NCBI RefSeq assembly: GCF_000373585.1 | Contig: NZ_KB891853.1 | Location: 284,812 to 348,811, forward strand | Source: Streptomyces sp. MspMP-M5 | GTDB lineage: Bacteria > Actinomycetota > Actinomycetes > Streptomycetales > Streptomycetaceae | DNA length: 64,000 nt | Direction of reading: 5' to 3' | Shown: in pieces, positions 30,756 through 39,952 of the stretch | Layout of the letters: each line of letters opens with the position of its first letter | How positions within the stretch are numbered: position 1 is the stretch's first letter | Translations under genes and position numbers: made by a program | The notes under the pieces: generated by a model | Told to the model about the DNA's origin: nothing | The model's database searches: none | What the model saw: the letters and a program-made list of their open reading frames with translations, nothing else

Positions 30756-32468
30756 TCAGGCGGTCGTCGGGGCCTTTTCGCCGCTCGTCCCACCGTCGGC
30801 CTCGCCGGCCTCGCCGGCCTTCTCAGCCTTCTCGGCCGCGGCCAGCTCCGCCTCGACCTGGACCAGCGACGGGTTGCGCCAGGCGCTGCGCACGCCCCAG
30901 TAGTAGAAGGCGAGCGCGATCACCGCGACCACCGCCAGGTCGACGCCCGGCGGGAGGTAGCCCTGGCCGCCGAACTCCTTGCCGCCCAGGTAGGAGACGG
31001 CCGCCATCACCACGAGGTAGATCACCATCCAGGCGCCCGCCTTCAGGTGCGGCATCAGCTCGCGCAGCGGGCTGCGGCCCTGCTTCCACGGCCGGACGAT
31101 CTCGTACCAGGCCCAGACCGGCAGCCCGATGGCCATGATGAAGATGACCTTGCCGGTGAGCGGCCACTTGCCCCAGTACAGGACCAGCGAACCGAAGATC
31201 ATCGCGACCGGCGCGATGACCGGCATGGCACGCAGCTGCACCGGCCGCTTCATCTGCGGCGCCAGCCGCCGCAGGCCCATCACCGCGACCGGCCCGGTGA
31301 TGTACGAGATGACGGTCGCGACCGAGACGATCTCGGCGAGCGAGCCCCAGCCCCGGAAGACCGCGAGGAACATGAACGCGACGACGAGGTTCAGCACCAG
31401 CGCCGGGCGCGGGATACCGGTCTTGGGGTCCACCTTGCCGAAGACGCCCGGCAGGTGACCGTTCTCCTGGACGCCCTGGATCATGCGCGAGGTGGTCGCG
31501 GCGTAGATCATGCCGGTACCGGACGGCGAGACGAACGCGTCCGCGTACAGCAGCAGCGCCAGCCAGTTCAGGCCCCAGGCGAGGCCCAGCTCGGCGAGCG
31601 GGGAGTGGTAGGACAGCCCGCCCCAGCCCTTGCTCAGGTCGGCGGCGGGCACCGCGAAGAGGAAGGCGACCTGCAGCGCGAGGTAGATGACCAGCGCGAT
31701 GATGATCGAGAAGGCGACGGCCTTGGGCAGCGAGCGGCCCGGGTTGCGCGCCTCACCGGCGAGGTTCAGCGGCGACTGGAAGCCGTTGTAGGCCCAGACG
31801 ATGCCGGAGAGCGCCACACAGCTGAAGACCGCGCTCCAGCCGTTGGGGGCGAAGCCGCCGGCGCGGTCGATGTTGCCGGTGTCGAAGTGCGACAGGATCA
31901 GGGCGCCCGCGGTGAGGATCGGCACGACGACCTTGAAGACCGTGATCGCGGTGTTCGTCTTGGCGAACAGCGACACCGCGAACCAGTTCATGAAGAAGTA
32001 GAAGATCAGCAGCACGCTGGCCACCGCGACGCCGGAGCCGGTCAGCTCCGTCCCGTCGTACATCGCCTTGGCCCAGCCGAACTCCCACGAGCTCATGTAC
32101 TGCACCGAGGCGGTCGCCTCGCCCGGGATCACGGACACGATGGCGATCCAGTTGGCCCAGGCCGCCAGGTAGCCCGCGAGGGAACCGTGCGAGTACTGGC
32201 CGTAGCGGACCATGCCGCCCGCCTTGGGGAACATCGAGCCGAGCTCGGTGTAGGTCAGCGCGATCGTCAGGGCGACGACCGCGCCGATGACCCAGGCGAG
32301 GATCGCGGCCGGACCGGCGATGGCGGCGGCGCGCTCGGCCCCGAACAGCCAGCCGGAACCGATGATGGACCCGAGACCAGTGGCGGTCAGGGCGATGGTC
32401 CCGAGGGACCGACGGTAATTCGACGAGTGCGAGCCCTGCTCCGCACTCGTTGTCTTCGTCGTGGTCAC
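30756..32468 (-). CDS. APC superfamily amino acid permease
   Basis: 570 residues from GTG 32468 with GGAGACC just upstream; readings starting at 32642 add an unlikely extension. Twelve or more membrane helices are visible, beginning LGTIALTATGLGSIIGSGWLF, the conserved APC helix 1 with the GSG substrate-binding break. Later comes the helix 6 region GIVWAYNGFQSPLNLAGE. The last 40 residues are a charged, alanine-rich cytoplasmic tail. It should import amino acids or amines by proton symport; the substrate cannot be told. A GntR regulator is encoded behind it on the same strand. Confidence 0.9.
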   Translation of the reverse strand: MTTTKTTSAEQGSHSSNYRRSLGTIALTATGLGSIIGSGWLFGAERAAAIAGPAAILAWVIGAVVALTIALTYTELGSMFPKAGGMVRYGQYSHGSLAGYLAAWANWIAIVSVIPGEATASVQYMSSWEFGWAKAMYDGTELTGSGVAVASVLLIFYFFMNWFAVSLFAKTNTAITVFKVVVPILTAGALILSHFDTGNIDRAGGFAPNGWSAVFSCVALSGIVWAYNGFQSPLNLAGEARNPGRSLPKAVAFSIIIALVIYLALQVAFLFAVPAADLSKGWGGLSYHSPLAELGLAWGLNWLALLLYADAFVSPSGTGMIYAATTSRMIQGVQENGHLPGVFGKVDPKTGIPRPALVLNLVVAFMFLAVFRGWGSLAEIVSVATVISYITGPVAVMGLRRLAPQMKRPVQLRAMPVIAPVAMIFGSLVLYWGKWPLTGKVIFIMAIGLPVWAWYEIVRPWKQGRSPLRELMPHLKAGAWMVIYLVVMAAVSYLGGKEFGGQGYLPPGVDLAVVAVIALAFYYWGVRSAWRNPSLVQVEAELAAAEKAEKAGEAGEADGGTSGEKAPTTA

Positions 32469-32853
32469 GTGCTGGTCTCCTGGTCTTCCCCCGTGCCGTG
32501 CACAAACTTCGCCATCGTATGAGCGAATCCGAAGATCCGGTTCCCGCACCGGACAAAAAATCCCGCCGAGTTGAGCCTCTGTGAGGTTTCCAACACCGAT
32601 ATCCGGACGGCATTCGCCATCAAACCCAAACAAACCGGACACTCAAGTCGGCCGGAAATCGCGGTCGGTAGACCCTTCGATTTGCGCAGGATCCCCACAC
32701 ACGACGTCGACTTGACGACCACGGGGAGTCCGCAGAGAGTCCGCGGGGGGGCCGCGGGGCGCTCAAGGCCGCCCCTGAATACAAGGTCGCCCCCGATACT
32801 CAGCGAAACCCGGCACAACACCCCGTACGGCGGCCCTCGCGCCGCCCCCGCCG
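32469..32853. other. Intergenic region with unusually low GC
   Basis: About 385 bases with no credible gene. The stretch 32500-32640 is markedly AT-rich for this genome (for example an AAAAAA run near 32554) and should hold the promoter of the amino acid permease gene. Confidence 0.5.
32829..32846 (-). terminator. Short hairpin after the GntR gene
   Basis: GGCGGC and GCCGCC separated by six bases, 8 bases beyond the GntR stop codon. Confidence 0.4.
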
Positions 32854-33603
32854 CTACTTCACCGGCAGGTGGTACGCCACCCGATGCCGCGCCGCGAGCG
32901 CGATCACATCCGCCGTCTCGACCGGCCGACCGCCCGCGAAGTACGTACGCGAGACGACCAGCACCGCATGGCCCGGCACCCCGCCCAGCGCCATCGCCTC
33001 CTCCGCCAGCCCCGGGCGCGCCCCGACCTCCTCGACGACGTTGTCCACCACCACGTCGATCGCGGCCATCCGCTCGACCACCCCGCGCCCGGCCAGCGGG
33101 CCCTCCTCCGGCAGCATCACCGGCGTCCGCCCGGTGATCTCCAGCGGCTCCCAGGAGGTGGAGAGCATCGACGGCTCCCCCTCCGCGCGGAACACATAGC
33201 GCGTCCGCATCACCCTGGCGCCCACCGGGATCCGCAGCCGGGCCGCCACCGCCGAACCGGCCGCCTCCTGCTCACTGTTGGACTCCCAGGTGCCGCGCAC
33301 CCGCTCGTCCGTCTGCTCCTGGCGGAACGGTGTGCAGCCCCGGCTGTGGTAGCCGCCGCGGGCGATCCGGCGCGGCACCGGCTGCTCCCGCACATACGTC
33401 CCCGACCCGGACCGGCCCTCCACCAGGCCCTCGGCCATCAGGACCTTGCGTGCCTCCAGTGCGACGGTGTCGGAGACGCCGTACTCCTCGCGGATACGCG
33501 CCTGGGAGGGGAGCCGGGTGTGCGGGGCCAGCACCCCGTCGACGATCTTCTGGCGCAGGTCACCGGCGACGCGGAGGTACGCGGGCTGCTCACCGAAAGG
33601 CAC
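32854..33603 (-). CDS. GntR/HutC family transcriptional regulator with UTRA domain
   Basis: 249 residues. The N-terminal winged helix (residues 5-72) contains LPSQARIREEYGVSDTVALEARKVL and the wing GSGTYVRE. The C-terminal UTRA effector domain (about 90-240) contains RIPVGARVMRTRYVFRAEG and AVLVVSRTYFAGGRPVETADV. The effector is probably a small organic ligand. The neighbouring permease gene reads in the same direction 386 bases downstream, so control of that gene is possible but not shown. Confidence 0.9.
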   Translation of the reverse strand: MPFGEQPAYLRVAGDLRQKIVDGVLAPHTRLPSQARIREEYGVSDTVALEARKVLMAEGLVEGRSGSGTYVREQPVPRRIARGGYHSRGCTPFRQEQTDERVRGTWESNSEQEAAGSAVAARLRIPVGARVMRTRYVFRAEGEPSMLSTSWEPLEITGRTPVMLPEEGPLAGRGVVERMAAIDVVVDNVVEEVGARPGLAEEAMALGGVPGHAVLVVSRTYFAGGRPVETADVIALAARHRVAYHLPVK

Positions 33604-33951
33604 ATGCCCCTCCCAACAGCTTGACAGTCAGCGACAGCGTGACAACCCCGCGTCGCCGACCGCAAGCTTGAGCCAGACATTTACGGATGGCGATCGCCGC
33701 AGCTCAGTTCGGCCGCTTCCGCACCCCACCACACCCCCAAAACACCCGTTCCACCCCCTTCCCCCCTTCCACCCCGTCGCGCCGGCCGTCGTCATCCCGG
33801 CCGTCGTCGCACCGCGCCCGCTGTCCGTCCGTATCCGTCCGTATCCGTCCGTGTCCGTCCCTGTGGGGTCGCGGCCGGCCGTGTCACCATCGCCAACGAG
33901 ATCGCCGCCGAGAGCGCCACGTAGATCGCCACCGAGCAGATAGGGGCCGTG
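33604..33951. other. Divergent intergenic region with simple repeats
   Basis: About 350 bases between the GntR and PIG-L genes. It contains C-rich homopolymeric stretches (33726-33775) and the decamer repeat listed separately. No gene recognised. Confidence 0.5.
33821..33860. repeat. Tandem decamer repeat, four units
   Basis: Four consecutive copies of GTATCCGTCC or close variants (first and last units differ by one or two bases) lie about 90 bases upstream of the PIG-L start. Such microsatellites are prone to copy-number change. Confidence 0.85.
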
Positions 33952-34713
33952 ATGCCGATCGAGAACGCCGCCGTCAGCTCTCTCCGCCCGATGCCCGACG
34001 ACTGGCGGCGGGCGCTGGCCGTCGTGGCCCACCCCGACGACCTCGAATACGGCGCCGCGGCCGCCATCGCCGAATGGGCCGACGCCGGCCGGGACGTCCG
34101 CTATCTCCTGGTCACCCGCGGCGAGGCCGGTATCGACGGCCTGGCGCCCCCGGAGTGCGCTGCGGTCCGCGAGGCCGAACAGCGCGCCGCCGCGGCGCAC
34201 GTCGGCGTCCGCACCGTGGAGTTCCTCGACGGCCACCGGGACGGCGTGATCGAGCCCTCCATGGCGCTCCGCCGCGACCTGGCCGCCGCGGTCCGCCGGC
34301 ACCGCCCCGAGCTGCTGATCACCCTCAACCACCGCGACACCTGGTTCGGCACCCACTGGAACACCCCCGACCACCGGGTGGTGGGCCGCGCCGTCCTGGA
34401 CGCCGCGGCCGACGCCGGCAACCGCTGGATCTTCCCCGAACTCGCCGACACCGAGGGCCTCGACCCCTGGCCCGGCGTCCGCTGGACCGCCGTCGCCGGC
34501 TCCCCCCGCCCCACCCACGCCGCCGAAGTGGGCCCCGGCATCCCCCGCGCCGTCGACTCCCTGGCCGCCCACACCACCTACATCAAGGCCCTCACCACCC
34601 CCGACCAGGACCCGCACACCTACGCCCACGACTTCCTCGACCGCGCCTTCACCACCGCCGCCGCCCGCCACCACGGCCGCCCGGCGGTCCTGTTCGAGGT
34701 GTTCGCGCACTGA
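33952..34713 (+). CDS. PIG-L family deacetylase (LmbE-like)
   Basis: 253 residues from ATG 33952 (GTG 33949 is one codon upstream). It is a zinc-dependent N-acetyl sugar or amine deacetylase of the LmbE fold: the zinc motif AHPDDLEYG near residue 25, TRGEAGIDG, LNHRDTWFGTHWNTPDHR supplying the third histidine, and HTTYIKAL near the C-terminus. Members act in mycothiol synthesis, detoxification or natural-product tailoring; there is no context here to choose. Cytoplasmic, normal length. Confidence 0.9.
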   Translation: MPIENAAVSSLRPMPDDWRRALAVVAHPDDLEYGAAAAIAEWADAGRDVRYLLVTRGEAGIDGLAPPECAAVREAEQRAAAAHVGVRTVEFLDGHRDGVIEPSMALRRDLAAAVRRHRPELLITLNHRDTWFGTHWNTPDHRVVGRAVLDAAADAGNRWIFPELADTEGLDPWPGVRWTAVAGSPRPTHAAEVGPGIPRAVDSLAAHTTYIKALTTPDQDPHTYAHDFLDRAFTTAAARHHGRPAVLFEVFAH

Positions 34714-34715
34714 GG

Positions 34716-34741
34716 CGGGCTCAGAGGACGGGCGGAGCCCG
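34716..34741. terminator. Hairpin between convergent PIG-L and ArsR genes
   Basis: CGGGCTC and GAGCCCG pair across a 12-base loop, starting 2 bases after the PIG-L stop. Confidence 0.45.
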
Positions 34742-34990
34742 GCCAGCGGCCCGGTAAGCGGCATTCCAGAACGCCACTCGTCGCTGCGGCCACGGCAACT
34801 TCCCCTTGTGGCCCGCACGTTCGCCAGATCACCAGGTCGCCGCGACGACGGGCGTCAGGCGTTGCACTGAGTTCGTCCCGGCGCCGGGGTCGCGGTGCGT
34901 TCGGTGCGTTCGCCCCAGACGGCACGGTGGCAGGGGTGAGGGGTGGCCTGCGGGCAACGGGCGCCTATTGCTTGAGCTTGAGTGGGGCGC

Positions 34991-35335
34991 TCACCCGACG
35001 GAGGGCGGTTCGGATCGTTCGTCGGCCCCGAGGATCGCCTGCAGGAGGCCGGGAAAGCGGCGCTCCATGTCCTCGCGGCGGACGCGGACCACCCGCTTGC
35101 GACCGTCGGCGACCGTCCTGGTCAGGCCCGCCTCGCGCAGGACCCGGTAGTGGTGGGAGATGGTCGGGTTGCTCAGGCCCAGGTCCACCCGCGCCACCAG
35201 GATCGCGCAGTCGATCGGGTCGACGGACTCGTAGAGCGCCCGCATCAGCGTGCGCCTGCCCGGATCGGCGAGCGCGCTCAGGATGACCGTGAGATCGAAC
35301 GAGTCGACGGACGGCTCGGGCAGTGTGCGTGGCAT
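34991..35335 (-). CDS. ArsR family winged-helix regulator
   Basis: 114 residues, ATG 35335 behind GGAGGGGG. The core is an ArsR-type winged helix: ILSALADPGRRTLMRALYE, then the recognition helix region LSNPTISHHYRVLREAGL and wing RTVADGRKRVVRVR. No cysteine metal site (CxCx) is present, so it probably senses a small molecule rather than a metal. It is divergent from an MFS exporter gene 56 bases away, the classic layout for a local efflux repressor. Confidence 0.9.
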   Translation of the reverse strand: MPRTLPEPSVDSFDLTVILSALADPGRRTLMRALYESVDPIDCAILVARVDLGLSNPTISHHYRVLREAGLTRTVADGRKRVVRVRREDMERRFPGLLQAILGADERSEPPSVG

Positions 35336-35355
35336 CCGTGACCCCCCTCCATTGT

Positions 35356-35384
35356 TTGACCGTCATCGAAGCATAGGCTAGCGT
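35356..35384 (+). promoter_or_regulatory. Probable promoter for a leaderless MFS mRNA
   Basis: TTGACC (35356-35361) and TAGCGT (35379-35384) are separated by 17 bases. Transcription would begin about 7 bases later, at or next to the GTG start at 35392, giving a leaderless message. The region lies between the divergent ArsR and MFS genes, so the repressor could cover it. Confidence 0.5.
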
Positions 35385-35391
35385 CGCCGAT

Positions 35392-36618
35392 GTGACGATT
35401 TTAAACTCATCGAATTCAGCGTCGACCTGGCGGTTAGTCATCCTGGCCATCGGCACCTTCGTGCTCGGTGTCGATGGATTCGTGTTGCCGGGACTGCTCC
35501 CCGACATCTCCAAGGACCTGGCGGTGAGTACGTCCACCGCAGGTCAGCTCACCACCGCCTTCGCCGTCGCCTACGCGATCGGCTCGCCCGTCATCGCGAC
35601 CCTGACGGGTCGGATGGATCGGCGCGTCGTCATCGGTGCGGGCATGATCGTCTTCCTCGTCGGGATGGTGCTTCAGGCCGCGGGACCGACCTACGGGCTC
35701 GTGCTGGTGGGCCGGATCGTCGCGGCGCTAGGCGCAGCGGCGTTCCAGGCCAACGCCTTCGCGGTGGCCGGGGTGTTGGCCCCGCCCGAGCAGCGGGCCC
35801 GGGCCTTCGCGGTGATCGGTGCCGGACCGAGCCTGGCTGCGGTGCTCGGCGTACCCTTCGGGCTGCTGATCGGCCAGATGTGGGGCTGGCGCGGCACCCT
35901 TTGGACGATCGTCGCGCTGGCCGCCCTGGCTGCGGTGGCCGCGGGCATCGCGATGCCATCGATGACCCTGCCCGCGACGACGATGCGGGAGAGGCTCGCG
36001 GTGCTGGTGAACCCGCGCATCCTCATCCTGCTCGCGGTGAGCGCCCTGGTGCTCGCGCCGACGTTCCTGATCTCCTCCTACTCCGCGGCCATCGTCGGAG
36101 TGAGCACCTCGGGCAGCAGCAACGCGATCCTGGAGGCGCTGCTGATCTACGGTGCGGGCTTCTTCCTGGGCAACCGGCTGGTCGGTAAGTTCGCGGACCG
36201 GTTCTCCTCGCTGACCGTGCTCACCACCGGACTGGGCATCGTCACCCTCGGATCGGCCCTGCTGGCCGTGGTCCAACACTGGTTCATGCCCACCCTGGTG
36301 GCCCTGTTCATCCTCGGTCTGATGGGATCCGCGCTGTTCATCCCCCAGCAGAGCCGGGTGTTCGTCGCCGGTGGCGACGTGGCCACCGTCGCACTGAGTC
36401 TCAACGGGTCGATGAACTACGTCGGCACCGCGCTCGGCGCCGGCATCGGCGGCGCGGTGCTCTCCGTCGCCGGCGTGCTCTGGCTGGCGCCGGCCTCCGC
36501 CGTTCTCGCCGCCCTGGTGGCGGGCTTCGCGCTGCTCACCGCGCCTGAGCGCAGGGCCGAGGAGACGCCCGCCAAGACCGAACAAGCCGAGCTCAACGCC
36601 GGACAACGACTCAGTTGA
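35392..36618 (+). CDS. MFS drug/metabolite exporter with two TTA codons
   Basis: 408 residues, GTG 35392 with no ribosome binding site. Twelve helices; the first reads LVILAIGTFVLGVDGFVLPGLLP and the MFS motif A region is LTGRMDRR. It resembles the DHA1 sugar-efflux/multidrug group. Codons 4 and 15 are TTA, the rarest codon in Streptomyces, read only by the bldA tRNA, so translation should be delayed to development. The first 40 bases are AT-rich compared with the rest. Controlled by the divergent ArsR-type regulator, on position. Confidence 0.88.
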   Translation: MTILNSSNSASTWRLVILAIGTFVLGVDGFVLPGLLPDISKDLAVSTSTAGQLTTAFAVAYAIGSPVIATLTGRMDRRVVIGAGMIVFLVGMVLQAAGPTYGLVLVGRIVAALGAAAFQANAFAVAGVLAPPEQRARAFAVIGAGPSLAAVLGVPFGLLIGQMWGWRGTLWTIVALAALAAVAAGIAMPSMTLPATTMRERLAVLVNPRILILLAVSALVLAPTFLISSYSAAIVGVSTSGSSNAILEALLIYGAGFFLGNRLVGKFADRFSSLTVLTTGLGIVTLGSALLAVVQHWFMPTLVALFILGLMGSALFIPQQSRVFVAGGDVATVALSLNGSMNYVGTALGAGIGGAVLSVAGVLWLAPASAVLAALVAGFALLTAPERRAEETPAKTEQAELNAGQRLS

Positions 36619-36620
36619 AG

Positions 36621-36878
36621 TCAATCGCCACACGGAAACCAAGCGGAGACAAAGCGACGCAGGGTGTGCGGGGTGTACCGGGGAGCCCGGTCCCGACCGA
36701 GGAGGCCGGCCGCCCGCACCGCCCGCCGGAAGCCGGGGCCGTAGGTGGTCGCCGTCGGCATGGTGCCCACCGCCGCTCCGCGCCGGGCAAAGAGCACGTC
36801 CCGGCCACCCACCGGGGTGACGCCCCAACGCCGCAGATGCGCCTCGATCTCCCGCTCCAGGAAGGCGGGCAATGGCAC
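36621..36878 (-). pseudogene. Tyrosine recombinase (phage integrase) C-terminal remnant
   Basis: 85 residues. YTPHTLRRFVSAW matches the integrase box containing the HxLR motif, preceded by FRRAVRAAGLLGRDRAPR, the usual helix before it. The reading frame stops only a few residues later (WFPCGD), so the second histidine and the catalytic tyrosine are missing, as is the whole N-terminal half. It lies at the boundary where conserved core gene content gives way to accessory genes. Confidence 0.6.
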
Positions 36879-37283
36879 ATCGCGGTAGGCGCCGGTATGG
36901 CTACGTACGGCGGGTGCAGAAGAGGTGACCCGCTACGCGGAGCAGCGGTGCGGGGTCGATGGACCTTGGCGTCTGCGATTGCCGTTTCTGCGGCGACAGG
37001 GCTACCAGCCAGAACGGTCCTCCGACTCAGAGGTCTTTTGACGTGTTGTGGAGATGGGCCGCGCCGCGACAACACCGGGATCACTCCGTTCGCGTCAACA
37101 CCTGCGACTACTCCGTCGCTCAGGCGATGAAGGCGCCCGCCCTGTTGGACGCAATCACTTGGTGCGGGCCAGGCGCGACTTGATGCCGAGCAGGCCCAGC
37201 GCTCCTTCGAAGTCGCCCTCTGCTGCGGCTCGTACTCCAACAGAAAGGGGGACTGGGTGAGTGCTGCGCTGGCGCCCTGGCCG
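36879..37283. other. Intergenic region at island boundary
   Basis: About 400 bases without a convincing gene. On the minus strand a short frame ending at 37155 reads EGDFEGALGLLGIKSRLARTK, which looks like a genuine protein C-terminus but has no clear start; it may be another mobile-element remnant. Confidence 0.4.
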
Positions 37284-39374
37284 CTACCTGCCGATGCTGC
37301 CGAGCCAGAGCAGGTCGCGAGCCCGGGTCATGGCCACGAAGAGCTGGCTGCGCAGCAGTTGCTCGCGTTCCTGAGCCGTCTCTGGCGTCTTTGTGCCGTC
37401 GGCGATGTCAGCCGGCGTCTCGCGTGGGAGCGTCGTGTCGTGCTGAGGCAGGAAGACGTTCTTGAACTCCAGGCCCTTGGCCCTGCGGTAGGTGCCTAGC
37501 TTGACCGCGTCGACGGGGTGGCCGTCGTAGTGCTCCAACAGGCACACGGGGATGGCCGCCTGGGTGAGCAGGCGCTGGTAGTGCCCGATGGCCCGCATAG
37601 AGGGGCACAGGAGCGCGGTGTCGGCGCGCGCACCATCGGGCAGGGCCCGCAAGGCGTCCAGGAGTTCCTGGTCGTGAGCGTCCACCGTGGGCCTGGTGAC
37701 CCGGACCACGTGCCCATCGTGGTAAGTGAGGTCGACGTCACGACGGCCTGGCGTGGTCAGGCCGTCAAGGTCCTCGAACGCGTCGTCGGCCACGACGGTG
37801 AGAGCGGTGTCCAGGATCTGCTTGCTGTTGCGGTAGTTGGTGCGCAACACCTGCCCGCGATCGCCGCGGATGTCGATGCCCGCGTCGGAGAGTCGGAAGC
37901 CACCTGGGTATACGGCCTGCTGGCCGTCGCCGACGAGCAGCAGGCCGTTGGGCACGTCGCCAACGAGCGCGTGCAGCAGGCGTACTCCGACAAGGGTGAG
38001 GTCCTGAACCTCATCCACGATGACGGCCTCGTACAAAGGCCGGTCACGGTGGCGTGCTGCTTCGGTGAGGGCGAGCGAGAGGACGTCGTTGAAGTCGTGC
38101 ACACCGCGCTCGCCGCGCAGCGATTCGTATGCCTCGTACAGCTCCCACACGGATTGCCGATGGGCTCGGCGCAGGCTCGCCTTCCTCCTCCGCCTGGGGA
38201 CGGTTGCGTACTCCTCGAACGTGGTGAGGCCACGCCCCTTGATGACGTAGTCGATCTCCTCACGCCAGTAGGTCGGGGCCGGATCGATCTCGACCAGCCG
38301 GCTCTCGCGCCCGACATGCTTCCAGGCGAGGCTGAAGGCGGTCTCCGCCTTGTCACCGTGCAGCCTCACCGGGACGCCGCGCTCCTGCAAGAACTCCTGT
38401 GCCCAGGAGTGCAGGCTGCGAAAGTTCACCCGGTCAGCGACGGCCGGAGCCATGGTCGTGAGAAACGTACTCTGCACGCGGGGCAGGTTGTTGGCGAAGG
38501 TGACGTACAGGATGCGACCGGTCGTGCGCCTGGCCAGGTAAGCGGCACGATGCAGGGCAACCACCGTCTTGCCGGTACCCGCCGGGCCGCTGACACGCGC
38601 CGGACCCGACCAGTTGCGGCGCACCAGCGCGACCTGGTCGGGGTGCAGGAAGGTCATCCACTGCTCGATCGGCGCCCGCATCCCCTCCTCCAAGACGGCG
38701 TCGCGCAGCCCTTGCAGGTCGAACAGTCCATCAGGGGCGTCGTGTTGCGGCCGCTCTGACGCCGGCAGCGCCTGCTGGGTGACCGCCGCCCCTTCGTAGT
38801 CCGGGAAGACCCGCTCCAGATGATCGGCGATGGCGCGGACCGACTCCGGCCGTAGCCTGAGCCGCTGTGACAGCAGCGCGGGACCGGTTTCCTGCTCCCC
38901 CAGGAGTCGTATCCGGCCAAGGCCGGCATCGATGCGCTGTCCTGCGAACACCATCAGGGGCTGGACTGCCACTGGGGACATACCAAGGGATGCCACCGCG
39001 CCCTCGACAGCCTTCGTGACAGCGAGCAGCCTGGCTGCCTGGTCGTCCCGCGGCTCGCCTCCGGCGCACAGTTTTCCGTCCGCGGCCTCTGGGGCAGAGT
39101 GCCAGTTCTTTACGTCGACGACGAAGACACCGCCGGGTCCCACCAGCACCATGTCCGCGTTCGATGTGCGCGTTCGCGGCCAGCGCCGGTCCACGAGCAG
39201 TCGCCATCCGCGCGCGGTCAGCACGAGCAGCTGGGCGGCAACGCGTCGCTCGCCCTCACTTGCCGCTTCCCATTGGCGGGCCTGCCGGCGGGCCGCCTGC
39301 CACTGCTCTCGCAGCAGCCGCTCCTGTCGCCGCGCCTCCTGCGCCCGTCGCGACGCCGATCCCCCTGCCGCCAT
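37284..39374 (-). CDS. NERD nuclease-domain / UvrD-Rep type helicase
   Basis: 696 residues from ATG 39374; the open frame runs further upstream but loses coding character. Residues about 36-150 form a NERD domain with the restriction-like nuclease signature (NADMVLVGPGGVFVVDVKNW, catalytic Asp and Lys). Then comes an SF1 helicase: Walker A GPAGTGKT (263-270), Walker B VIVDEVQDL, GDGQQAVYPGGF (motif III), YRRAKGLEFKNVFLP (motif V) and VAMTRARDLLW (motif VI). Nuclease-helicase fusions of this kind often act in DNA repair or phage defence. It stands alone between an integrase remnant and a biosynthetic operon. Confidence 0.88.
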   Translation of the reverse strand: MAAGGSASRRAQEARRQERLLREQWQAARRQARQWEAASEGERRVAAQLLVLTARGWRLLVDRRWPRTRTSNADMVLVGPGGVFVVDVKNWHSAPEAADGKLCAGGEPRDDQAARLLAVTKAVEGAVASLGMSPVAVQPLMVFAGQRIDAGLGRIRLLGEQETGPALLSQRLRLRPESVRAIADHLERVFPDYEGAAVTQQALPASERPQHDAPDGLFDLQGLRDAVLEEGMRAPIEQWMTFLHPDQVALVRRNWSGPARVSGPAGTGKTVVALHRAAYLARRTTGRILYVTFANNLPRVQSTFLTTMAPAVADRVNFRSLHSWAQEFLQERGVPVRLHGDKAETAFSLAWKHVGRESRLVEIDPAPTYWREEIDYVIKGRGLTTFEEYATVPRRRRKASLRRAHRQSVWELYEAYESLRGERGVHDFNDVLSLALTEAARHRDRPLYEAVIVDEVQDLTLVGVRLLHALVGDVPNGLLLVGDGQQAVYPGGFRLSDAGIDIRGDRGQVLRTNYRNSKQILDTALTVVADDAFEDLDGLTTPGRRDVDLTYHDGHVVRVTRPTVDAHDQELLDALRALPDGARADTALLCPSMRAIGHYQRLLTQAAIPVCLLEHYDGHPVDAVKLGTYRRAKGLEFKNVFLPQHDTTLPRETPADIADGTKTPETAQEREQLLRSQLFVAMTRARDLLWLGSIGR

Positions 39375-39952
39375 GTCCAGCCCCCGCCCTCGTACGCGAA
39401 GTGACGATCGTAGGACGGTCAGCGGCGGGAGCGACAGAGCGCATACCAGCCCCACAAATGCCTGCCGCACACTCACCGGGCACGCCACAGGCTCTCTGGG
39501 GCGGCATGCTCGGAGATGCGCTCTCCGCCTCGACGGAGTGATCAAGGCAAGCAACTGTGCGCTGTTGAGGAAAGCGAGTGCGACAACGTCGGCGCCGATG
39601 CCGCGAGGCGGATCGCGCCCACCGGGCGACGTGCTGGACGCACCGGGGCCGCATGGACGGAGTCGCCGAGCAGGACACCGCCGGCCGCGCACCTTCCGGC
39701 TCGCCCAGCTCCCAGACGGACACCACACCGTAGCCACCCGCCGCAACCAGGCCGGGCGCGCCCCGCACACCATGCGGGATGCGCCCGGCTCCTTGTTGCT
39801 CCGGCTCAGAACGCGATTCGTCTTCCGGTGGCACGACGTCGCCTCCGTCTACGCCTGGTCACCGCCACGCCCCCAAGTGCTTCAGCACCGTTCGGTTCGC
39901 CGGCTACAAACAGGAAGCGAATCTCGTGGGTCCTGGGCGGCCGATGGAGGTA
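39375..39952. other. Intergenic region, no gene recognised
   Basis: Nearly 580 bases between the helicase start and the end of the biosynthetic operon. Open frames exist on both strands but lack ribosome binding sites and recognisable motifs. Confidence 0.5.
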
